From: AV69 sp963742315
GTDB taxonomy: Bacteria; Verrucomicrobiota; Verrucomicrobiia; Chthoniobacterales; UBA10450
DNA: 64,000 bases
NCBI GenBank assembly: GCA_963742315.1
Contig: CAVULE010000001.1
Location: 556,123 to 620,122 of the forward strand
Direction: 5' to 3'
Positions 16,963-24,324 of the stretch are shown one piece after another. The notes below the pieces were generated by a model. It did not search any database. It was not told where the DNA came from and worked only from the letters and a program-made list of their open reading frames with translations. Positions within the stretch are counted from its first letter, which is position 1, and every line of letters begins with the position of its first letter. The position numbers and the translations under genes were made by a program.

Positions 16963-17597
16963 TGATTGTGCAGAACAACGAGACCGAGCTGGAAGCAGCC
17001 GAGCGCCGCATTCGCAATATTCCGCGATGCGGCGCGGCCAAGCGAGCGAGCATGGAGCAATCGTTTCTGGAATTGCTTCAGGCTATTGGCGAAGATCCGA
17101 ATCGGGAGGGATTGTTAAGGACGCCGACTCGCGCAGCGCGAGCCTTCGAGTTTTTGACGAATGGTTATCGCCAAAGCCTCGATGATGTGGTTAATGGCGC
17201 GATCTTCGAGTCCGATGCAAGCGAGATCATTCTGGTCAAAGACATCGAGCTTTACTCGATGTGCGAACATCATCTCTTGCCGTTCATAGGACGTGCTCAT
17301 GTCGCCTACATTCCGAACGGCAAGGTAATTGGTCTATCTAAAGTCGCCCGGTTGGTCGATGTGTTCGCGCGGCGTCTGCAAATTCAGGAGAATCTCACCG
17401 TGCAAATCGCCGATGCCTTGATGAAAACGCTGCGTCCCGCTGGAGTCGGCGTAGTCGTCGAGGCGAAGCATCTTTGTATGATGATGCGCGGCGTCGAGAA
17501 GCAAAACTCGGTCATGAAAACGTCCTGCTTGCTTGGCACTTTCAAAGAGGACGCGCGCACACGTTCCGAGTTCCTCTCACTCCTGGTCGGAACATAG
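16962..17597 (+). CDS. folE: GTP cyclohydrolase I
   Basis: This enzyme turns GTP into dihydroneopterin triphosphate, the first step to folate and to tetrahydropterin cofactors. The core is complete: GEDPNREGLLRTPTRAARAF, the zinc Cys/His in YSMCEHHLLPF, GKVIGLSKVARLVD and VEAKHLCMMMRGV with the second zinc Cys. The GTG at 16962 overlaps the hmgA stop; an internal ATG at 17052 would give a shorter version starting at the conserved region. The last codons and the TAG stop lie inside a family B palindromic repeat. Confidence 0.95.
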   Translation: MIVQNNETELEAAERRIRNIPRCGAAKRASMEQSFLELLQAIGEDPNREGLLRTPTRAARAFEFLTNGYRQSLDDVVNGAIFESDASEIILVKDIELYSMCEHHLLPFIGRAHVAYIPNGKVIGLSKVARLVDVFARRLQIQENLTVQIADALMKTLRPAGVGVVVEAKHLCMMMRGVEKQNSVMKTSCLLGTFKEDARTRSEFLSLLVGT

Positions 17598-17721
17598 ACT
17601 TCCAAGTCTGTGCGCCCAGCGGAGTTGCACTCCGCTGAATCTGAACGAACAGCAGAAATTTGAACAAAGAAACAGCGGAGAAAATCTCCGCTGGGCGCAC
17701 GGGCAAGAATGCCTGTGTTCC
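17590..17721. repeat. family B palindromic repeat overlapping the folE stop codon
   Basis: The element starts GGAACATAGACTTCCAAGTC, carries the hairpin CAGCGGAGTTGCACTCCGCTG and a second CAGCGGAG/CTCCGCTG pair, and ends GCCTGTGTTCC. A second copy lies at 26234-26347, upstream of the aromatic amino acid hydroxylase. The folE stop TAG corresponds to CAG in that second copy, so the repeat appears to have inserted at the folE end and provided the stop. Confidence 0.75.
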
Positions 17722-17765
17722 GACACCGATCCTTGCACGATCACCGGCAGCATGTTTGCTCTTTT

Positions 17766-18977
17766 ATGCTCCTTACTGTCAGCAAACGCGTCGAATTCTC
17801 CGCTTCGCGCCGATTGTTTTCCCCGAAATTTTCCGCGGAAGAGAACCGCAGGCTTTTCGGTATAGAAAGCGCCGCGCCTTACGGCACCGGCCGCAACTAT
17901 GTGGCTTACTTTGTATTCAGCGGTCAGCCCGATCCTATTACTGGAATGCTGATCAACATCAGCGAAATTAAGGAACGCGCTGGTCAAATCATTCACGATC
18001 GCTACGACCATCGCTTTTTGAACGAAGATAATCCCGCCTTCCGGGACAAGGTTCCGACCGCGGAGAATATTTGTCAGCAGCTTCTTGATGATGTCGCGCC
18101 GCTTTTTGGCGGCGATCCGGCAAGGCTTGTCGCGGTGCACCTGCGGGAAACTCCGGAGCACAGTGCAACCGCTTATGCTGATGGAGCCATTGAAGCCAAT
18201 TACTGGTTCGATTTCTCCGCGGCACGCCGAACGATTTCTCCGCATCTAAGCGACGCTGAGAATGAAAAATTGTTCGGTATTTCCACCGGGGAGCACGGTC
18301 ACAATTATCGAGCCCGACTTACTCTTAGCGCCGACTCAATTCCGCCGGAACCAGCACTCGGGACGGAGGAGGAAATTTCCTCATTGATTCGCCTATTCCG
18401 AACCCAACTCGATCACAAAAACTTGAATCGCGATATTGATGCGTTGCGCGGGAAACCGATCACGACCGAATCGTTATCACGCTTTATTCTTCAAAGTGGC
18501 TCAGGCAAGGTGCCATTATCCCGCGTTCGGGTGCATGAACGCGATGATTTTTTTGCGGAAGCTTGGAGCGATGGCGAAGTGTTCCTGGGAATGCGTGAAG
18601 CGTTTAGCGCTGCACATCGTTTGCACGTGCCTTCTTTTTCCGACGCCAAGAACGCGGAGCTGTTTGGGAAATGCAACAACCCGCGCGGACACGGCCATCG
18701 CTACGTAGCAGAGGCGACAATTGGCGACAAGTACGACGAGCGTTCGGGCGCGCTGGCGAATTTTGAGGAACTGCGCAACGCTCTGAAACAGTCGCTCGCC
18801 CCATGGCGTGATAAGCACCTGGACCTCGAGACCGAGGAATTTCGCGATCGGCCATCCACGGGCGAAAATATTGTGCGCGCGCTTTGGCCCAGAATCGATG
18901 ACGCCCTTCAACAGCGCCTCTTGCGTTTGCGATTATGGGAAACTGATAACAATCGTTTTACTTTGCGCAGGGTGTAG
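17766..18977 (+). CDS. triple-domain 6-pyruvoyl-tetrahydropterin synthase / 6-carboxytetrahydropterin synthase-like protein
   Basis: A 403-residue protein made of three successive PTPS/QueD domains of about 130 residues. Domain 3 (from about residue 275) keeps the zinc His set in FSAAHRLHVPSF and NNPRGHGHRYVAE, plus the downstream LDLE and PSTGENI elements. Domain 2 has FSAARRTISPHL and GEHGHNYRARL, so the first His is Arg but the HGH pair is kept. Domain 1 has FSASRRLFSPKF and TGRNYVAYF and has lost all three. Only domain 3 can be a canonical metal site. Next to folE it should act on dihydroneopterin triphosphate. Making a BH4-type cofactor for the nearby hydroxylase is likely, with queuosine or folate as alternatives. 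The ATG at 17766 begins the homologous part. Confidence 0.85.
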   Translation: MLLTVSKRVEFSASRRLFSPKFSAEENRRLFGIESAAPYGTGRNYVAYFVFSGQPDPITGMLINISEIKERAGQIIHDRYDHRFLNEDNPAFRDKVPTAENICQQLLDDVAPLFGGDPARLVAVHLRETPEHSATAYADGAIEANYWFDFSAARRTISPHLSDAENEKLFGISTGEHGHNYRARLTLSADSIPPEPALGTEEEISSLIRLFRTQLDHKNLNRDIDALRGKPITTESLSRFILQSGSGKVPLSRVRVHERDDFFAEAWSDGEVFLGMREAFSAAHRLHVPSFSDAKNAELFGKCNNPRGHGHRYVAEATIGDKYDERSGALANFEELRNALKQSLAPWRDKHLDLETEEFRDRPSTGENIVRALWPRIDDALQQRLLRLRLWETDNNRFTLRRV

Positions 18978-18993
18978 CCCAGCCAACTTGCAC

Positions 18994-19042
18994 GGAGGGA
19001 CGCACTTCTGTGCGTCCAGGACTCGCCGCGGCGAGTCCCTCC
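18994..19042. repeat. family C palindromic repeat (GGAGGGACG...CGTCCCTCC type)
   Basis: A short element that begins GGAGGGACGCAC and ends GAGTCCCTCC, with internal inverted pairs GGACGCAC/GTGCGTCC and GACTCGCC/GGCGAGTC. It lies just after the triple PTPS gene. Related copies lie at 30521, 32249 and 37976. Confidence 0.65.
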
Positions 19043-19124
19043 AATAAGAGCATGCAACCCGCCGCCTGCAGGCCGGTCTAAGGGCTTTCAACAAAGCTGA
19101 GCTCGCTCTACCTTCTGAACGCAT

Positions 19125-19970
19125 ATGATCAAAGGACTCAGCGGCGACGTGACGGTTAATGTCATCGCGTCGATCATCGCCTCGCTCGTCCTCCTGGCCG
19201 CTGGTTTTCTCTGGGGGAAATACAAGGAACGACGCAAGTACGGTCGCAAGCTCGAGGAGTACGACTTCTATCCTTACAGCGTGACACGCGAAAACTTCGG
19301 CGAGTTCAATCTGAACAATTTTCGCCTCGGCATGCATTACTTTCTGAAGAACAACGACTATACCGCGGCGCGTCAGCTTATCTTCATTGGCGAACAGAAC
19401 AACGTGCGTGAAAAGCTCGAGCCCACTGAGCAAAAAGAATATGCCCGGCTATTCGAGAAGTACGACGGTAAGCGAATCGTCGACGATACGAATGAGTATC
19501 TCGAAAATTACGTGCGAATCGTTAGACTGATTGGGAAATCTTTTCCGAACACCGGGATCGAGATCCTATTGCACAATCTGGCTGATCCATCGCACTCACT
19601 TATTGTGCTCGAAAATAATGTCACCGGTCGCCATTTGCGCGATGGCACGACGAATTTGTTGATTGACTTGAAAAAGCGGCAGCTGGCAAACGAAGACAAA
19701 CTCAACTACGAGCTCAACATCGGGGGCCGAAAATTCAAATGCACGACCATCCCAATTGTGCGGAAAGAATTCGGTGTTGTCGGCGCGATTTGCATCAACA
19801 TCGATGCAAATTATCTCACTGACGAGGTGATGCAGAGCAAAGAACGGATCGAAGCGTGGTTCAAGAATTTTTGCCGAATCGATAGGCAGCTGGATGAAAA
19901 CATCCTAAGTAAGGATGAGTACGGCAAGGCGATGAAAGGGCAGCGTCACTTCAAAGACGAAGCTTTTTAG
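19125..19970 (+). CDS. membrane-anchored YheO-like PAS domain protein
   Basis: A 281-residue protein with an N-terminal helix (about residues 10-30, VIASIIASLVLLAAGFLWG) followed by a basic stretch. Residues ~135-235 match the YheO-like PAS domain: GIEILLHNLADPSHSLIVLE, then NNVTGRHLRDG and FGVVGAICINIDANYL. In most YheO proteins this domain precedes a DNA-binding HTH; here no HTH is evident and the protein is tethered to the membrane instead. Role unknown, perhaps small-ligand sensing. Confidence 0.7.
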   Translation: MIKGLSGDVTVNVIASIIASLVLLAAGFLWGKYKERRKYGRKLEEYDFYPYSVTRENFGEFNLNNFRLGMHYFLKNNDYTAARQLIFIGEQNNVREKLEPTEQKEYARLFEKYDGKRIVDDTNEYLENYVRIVRLIGKSFPNTGIEILLHNLADPSHSLIVLENNVTGRHLRDGTTNLLIDLKKRQLANEDKLNYELNIGGRKFKCTTIPIVRKEFGVVGAICINIDANYLTDEVMQSKERIEAWFKNFCRIDRQLDENILSKDEYGKAMKGQRHFKDEAF

Positions 19971-19991
19971 CGCTCTCGCTCCCGGAAGAAG

Positions 19992-20685
19992 ATGAAACGT
20001 TACCTCATCACTGGCGCCAGCCGCGGCATCGGCCGCGCCATCGCGATGAAGCTGGCATCGGCTGACGTAATGCTGTTGCTGCATGGGCGCGACACCGTTG
20101 CGTTGGCCGAAACCTGCCGGGCGGTGGAAAAGAGCGGCGGAAAAACGGCAAAATTGATCCACGATCTCGCCAACTTTCGCGGCATCGACGACCTGGTCGC
20201 CGAGGTCGGGCATAAGCCGATTGATCTGTTGGTCAACAATGCCGGCGTTGCCGTGGTAAAACCATTTGCCGAAATCACGCGTCAGGAATGGGAGCAAACC
20301 ATCGGCGTAAACGTAACCGCGCCTTTTTTCCTGATTCAACATTTTGCGCCGCGAATGCCACCCGGCTCGAGCATCGTCAATATTTTGTCCATCGCCGCGA
20401 AAACCGCTTATCCAAACTGGAGCGCGTATTGCGGCAGCAAGTTTGCCCTCGAAGGATTGTCTACGGCAATTCGTGAAGAACTTCGTTCGCGCAAAGTGCG
20501 AATGCTCAACATTTACCCGGCGTCGACCGATACCGATATCTGGAATGCTGTTACCGGTGAATGGCCACGCGAACAAATGATGTCCGCTGTCGATGTCGCT
20601 GAGTGCCGTGACTTTCGCTATCAATCAGCCGCCCGCGGTGATGATCGAGAACATCACTCTTTCAAATACCGCTGGCACGCTGTGA
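19992..20685 (+). CDS. short-chain dehydrogenase/reductase, one frameshift near the C-terminus
   Basis: A classical SDR: the cofactor motif TGASRGIGRA (8-17), the NNAGVAV block, Ser in NILSIAAKTAYPNW and the Tyr-Lys pair in YCGSKFALEG. An extra base near 20604 (GAGTGCCGTG) throws the frame. Read in the next frame the normal end appears (FAINQPPAVMIENITLSN, then TAGTL and TGA at 20683-20685), so the intact protein would have about 231 residues. The substrate is not evident. Its place in a pterin/aromatic region makes a pteridine reductase role possible, but that is inference only. Confidence 0.8.
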
Positions 20686-21056
20686 GGGGACCGCGCCAGA
20701 GGTTGATGGCAATTCGGGTAATTTTTTCGCGCGAGTTTGAATCTGATCGGGTGTCTGTGTGCATCTCAGCTCTAGATGCGCGTCATCCCAAAACCGGGAG
20801 GTGAAAATCCCAGAAGCGTGATGCTGCACTCGCTCGCATCAGAACCGTCGGGCGCTAACCTATTGACCCCATACAGCTTACCGATAGGCAGCACTTGTGG
20901 CATGCTGCCTGCAGGAGAGACGGCGTCCGGTGCCTTGGTCACGCCGGTTTTTTATTTTCAGATGTTTTGTTCGCCCTGCTTTTACAATCAACCCCGAAAG
21001 CTTTCGGCGTCGGCCCGACAGCCTAGGATGGCTTTGCCACGAGGGAGGTAACACTC
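20686..21056 (+). other. intergenic with strong hairpins upstream of the permease gene
   Basis: The 371-base gap contains several stem-loops: GATGCTGC...GCATC near 20821-20839, GGCAGCA/TGCTGCC at about 20887-20909, and a GC stem followed by a T run at 20922-20953. I could not assign it to a known riboswitch class by its core motifs. A GAGGGAGGT ribosome binding site lies 6 bases before the permease ATG. Confidence 0.4.
20922..20953 (+). terminator. possible rho-independent terminator or attenuator
   Basis: The stem GGCGT/ACGCC with a 14-base loop is followed closely by TTTTTT at 20948-20953. It lies between the SDR and the ADOP gene on the plus strand, about 100 bases before the latter's start. 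The stem is short, so this is tentative. Confidence 0.35.
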
Positions 21057-23546
21057 ATGTTTGAATCGCTTCTGCAAGATATCCGCGTTGGATTCCGTGT
21101 TCTGACTAAAGAAAGATCATTCTGCATCCTGGCCGTGCTTGTGCTGGCATTGGGCATCGGCGGCGTTACGACAACATTCACGGTCGTCAATGCCTTGGTG
21201 CTTCGTGGATTTTCTTTTCCACATCCGGAACAACTGATGAATGTGGGTTTGATCGATCCCCAAGCGAGCGCACAAAACAATAATTTCGGCAACGGCAATG
21301 TCCCGTCCTCACAAGATTACGAAGACATGCGTGCCGCTCAGCAATCGTTCGCCTTGATGGCGGGTTATCTCAACGGCTCGACCATTAACGTCAGTTATCG
21401 CGGCAATCCGCAGCGTTACACCGGCGCTTATGTGACCGAAGACTTTTTCAAGATCATCGCAGTCTCGCCGGTCCTGGGACGCGACTTTACCGCGGAAGAC
21501 AACAAGGCCGGCGCGGAGAAAGTCACGATCTTAGGTCATAAAATATGGCAGCGCGATTTTGGTAGTGACCCGAAGATTGTCGGTCAGGCAATTCGAATTA
21601 ACGGCAAGTCTGCCACCATCATCGGCGTGATGCCGCCGAATTTTGAGTTCCCGAACAATGAGGAGCTGTGGGTGCCGCTTTATAATGAATTTCCGGTCAA
21701 ACCGCGGGGCGATCCCGACGGACTCGGTCCGCAAGTGATGGGTCGATTAAAGCCCGGCGTGACCATCGACCAGGCGAACGCCGAGTTTGTCGGGCTGGCC
21801 AAACGGATGGCGGCGGATAATCCGAAGACGAACAAACAATTGGTTTCAGCCAGTGTGCTGCCGCTTTTGAATGCCTTTACCGGTCCGCAACTGCGACAAA
21901 CGGTGTTTGGCATGCTCGTGGCAGTGCTAGTCGTCTTGCTCATCGCATGTGTCAACGTCATGAACATGCAATTCGGGCGCGCGGCCTTGCGCGCCAGAGA
22001 ATTGGCAATACGAGGCGCGCTGGGGGCCACCCGCTGGCGGCTGGTTCGGCAAATGTTAACCGAAAGTTTCATTGTCGCAGCGTCGGGCGCAATCGTAGGC
22101 GTGTTGATGGCGTTTTGGGGAGTCGATATGCTGGTTCGTGCGACTAAAGGTTTGTCGCAGCCGCCGGCCTACTGGGTGGTGTTCAAAATCGACGCACCTG
22201 CTCTCGTATTCACGCTCCTGATCGTCATCGTCGCAACCCTTCTTTCGGGCTTAGTCCCAGCCCTCGTTAGCTCCCGGACGAACGCAGCCGCCATGATGAA
22301 GGAAGGCGGGCGCGGCAACAGCAGCCGCATGGTTAACATCATCACCCGGATTCTGGTGGTGGGACAGATTGCACTGACTGCCGCCTTGCTCATCGCGGCA
22401 TCGCTTCAAATTAAATCCATTCGTAATCAAATCACTCTGAATTACGGCTATGACGAGAACGGCGTTTACTGCGCTCGCATGGGATTAATGGAAGGGGATT
22501 ATCCAACGCCGCAGGCGCGGGTGGAATTCTTCAAGCGCGCTTTGCGCTCTCTTCACTCCAATCCCGGCTTCGAGAGCGCGGCGATGAGTGACCGTTTCCG
22601 ACTGACCTTTGGTGGCTTCGGCAAGTATGAGGTTGATGGCCAAAATTATGTGACCGAGCGGGACCGCCCACAGGGCAATTTCGAAGCCGTCTCCGATGGT
22701 TACTTCACGGCGCTCGGCCTCAAAGTGCTGGAAGGTCGCGACTTCACAATTGACGACAACGACGAGAAACAGCCGGTGGCGATTGTGAATGCCAGCTTCG
22801 CGCACAAATATTTCGGTCGCGAAAGTGCAATTGGGCGTCGGGTGCGGATTTTCGACCCGGCTCAGCCGCGTCCGTGGCGAACAATTGTCGGCGTCGTGCC
22901 CGACACGCTGATGCAAGGCCCGTTCAATACGCAGACCGATAACAGCGGTTTTTATATTCCGCTGCTCGGAAGCACCCCCGCACCACAATTCGTCACGATC
23001 GTTGTTCGTCCACATCCCGGCCAGCGTGCCGAGACTCTGGCAACACCGCTTGGCAAAGCAGTAGCGGAACTCGATTCCAATCTGCCGACCTACTTTGGGG
23101 GGACACCGGGAAGACTGCATGCCGAAGCGCTCGGTGGGAATCGCATCATCGCCACGCTGTTCGCGATCTTCGGAGTAGTCGCGTTCGTCCTCGCCGCTGT
23201 CGGTCTTTACGGAGTGATGAGCTTTTCCGTTAATCAGAGGACGCAGGAATTCGGTATCCGCATGGCGTTAGGGGCCGATGCCGCAAGAATTTTTCGGATG
23301 GTGATGAGTCAGGGTGCGTGGCAACTGGCCATCGGTCTTCTTCTCGGCAGCGGCGCTGCTGCGCTCCTCCTTGGAGTCGTCGGCGCGGCGGCCTTGGCAA
23401 ACATTCTGTTCAAGGTGAACGCACTCGATCCCAACATTTATTTCGCGGTCGCCGGAATGCTTACGTTGGTAGCCGCGGGATCGTGCTTTGTTCCTGCGCG
23501 CCGCGCGACGCGAGTCAACCCGATGGTTGCCTTGCGGACGGAGTAA
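21057..23546 (+). CDS. ADOP-type ABC transporter permease (FtsX/MacB-like, duplicated)
   Basis: An 829-residue protein of the acidobacterial duplicated orphan permease type. It opens MFESLLQDIRVGFRVLTKER, then a helix (~20-45) with the LALGIGGVTTTFTVVNALVL signature. A large periplasmic MacB-PCD domain follows, then three helices at ~280-410 that end the first FtsX unit (RELAIRGALGATRWRLVRQM). After a second helix plus periplasmic part, the second FtsX unit (GLYGVMSFSVNQRTQEFGIR, MALGADAARI) closes with NPMVALRTE. No ATPase gene is adjacent, as expected for an orphan permease. The substrate is unknown. Confidence 0.88.
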   Translation: MFESLLQDIRVGFRVLTKERSFCILAVLVLALGIGGVTTTFTVVNALVLRGFSFPHPEQLMNVGLIDPQASAQNNNFGNGNVPSSQDYEDMRAAQQSFALMAGYLNGSTINVSYRGNPQRYTGAYVTEDFFKIIAVSPVLGRDFTAEDNKAGAEKVTILGHKIWQRDFGSDPKIVGQAIRINGKSATIIGVMPPNFEFPNNEELWVPLYNEFPVKPRGDPDGLGPQVMGRLKPGVTIDQANAEFVGLAKRMAADNPKTNKQLVSASVLPLLNAFTGPQLRQTVFGMLVAVLVVLLIACVNVMNMQFGRAALRARELAIRGALGATRWRLVRQMLTESFIVAASGAIVGVLMAFWGVDMLVRATKGLSQPPAYWVVFKIDAPALVFTLLIVIVATLLSGLVPALVSSRTNAAAMMKEGGRGNSSRMVNIITRILVVGQIALTAALLIAASLQIKSIRNQITLNYGYDENGVYCARMGLMEGDYPTPQARVEFFKRALRSLHSNPGFESAAMSDRFRLTFGGFGKYEVDGQNYVTERDRPQGNFEAVSDGYFTALGLKVLEGRDFTIDDNDEKQPVAIVNASFAHKYFGRESAIGRRVRIFDPAQPRPWRTIVGVVPDTLMQGPFNTQTDNSGFYIPLLGSTPAPQFVTIVVRPHPGQRAETLATPLGKAVAELDSNLPTYFGGTPGRLHAEALGGNRIIATLFAIFGVVAFVLAAVGLYGVMSFSVNQRTQEFGIRMALGADAARIFRMVMSQGAWQLAIGLLLGSGAAALLLGVVGAAALANILFKVNALDPNIYFAVAGMLTLVAAGSCFVPARRATRVNPMVALRTE

Positions 23547-23648
23547 GGAAGCGCGGGCGGAGCAATGCTGCGGGTTATCTGTTACCAGTTGTCCGTTGCG
23601 ATCAAAATGGAGCAGTGACCGAGACGAAAGGTTGAGGGAAAATGTGGA

Positions 23649-24173
23649 ATGACTTCGACTCTTCCGGATACGCAGAAAACGACTGATGAGCGCTGGCGAT
23701 TTTGGCGCGATGTGCTCGTCTTCGAGCTCAAAATGTTCATCGGCAATTTGCGCGATTTCGCTCTCATGCCCGTGTCAGTAGTGGCGGCGATGATTGATCT
23801 AGTCAGCAAAGGGGAACGAGAAGGATCGTTTTTTTACCGGGTCTTGCGCTGGGGCGCGCATAGTGAAGAGGTTCTCGATGCCTACAGTCCGATCAGAGAC
23901 GAACTGCAAGATCGAAAGGTCAATCCCAATTATACGGTGGACGCAGTCGTGACGCGGCTAGAAGGCGTGCTGGTGCGTGAGTACGAAAAAGGTGGAACGG
24001 CCGCGACGATTAAAGCAGCCTTGGATCGTGCGATCGATCAGTTACACCGCGAAACAGGGAAACATCGCGAGCGGGCGCAAACTGCGGTGGTGAAAGTCCT
24101 GGATGAAGGAAAAAGGCTAACCGAGGGAATGGCGGGGAAAAAGGACGAAGGAGATTCGTCTTCATCACAATGA
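23649..24173 (+). CDS. conserved hypothetical protein, possibly membrane associated
   Basis: A 174-residue protein with a central amphipathic/hydrophobic part (MFIGNLRDFALMPVSVVAAM, then IDLVSKGEREGSFFYRVLRW) and a charged helical C-terminal half rich in Lys, Arg and Glu, ending in a Ser run. I do not recognise a named family. The composition and good codon structure make it a real gene. It lies 100 bases after the permease and may be co-transcribed. Confidence 0.6.
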   Translation: MTSTLPDTQKTTDERWRFWRDVLVFELKMFIGNLRDFALMPVSVVAAMIDLVSKGEREGSFFYRVLRWGAHSEEVLDAYSPIRDELQDRKVNPNYTVDAVVTRLEGVLVREYEKGGTAATIKAALDRAIDQLHRETGKHRERAQTAVVKVLDEGKRLTEGMAGKKDEGDSSSSQ

Positions 24174-24213
24174 TCGTTGTAGCCGCGGCGGTGCGAACCC
24201 GCGTTGCCATACT

Positions 24214-24306
24214 TGTCATCCCGAGCCGCGACGACGACGAGGGACCTCACATGTGTCGAACACGCCAACGAACGTTGCGAGGTCCTTCGCTGCGCTCAGG
24301 ATGACA
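24214..24306. repeat. family A palindromic repeat
   Basis: It begins TTGTCATCCCGAGC and ends GCGCTCAGGATGACAG, with inner arms GAGGGACCTC and GAGGTCCTTCG. It sits between the convergent hypothetical gene and the hydroxylase gene, where it may also act as a two-way terminator. Confidence 0.7.
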
Positions 24307-24324
24307 GAAGTTAAAGGGAGCGCG

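Noticed and set aside
20770..20960. Cobalamin, glycine, fluoride or c-di-GMP riboswitch before the permease gene
   Set aside because: Hairpins are present, but none of the conserved core motifs of these classes can be found.
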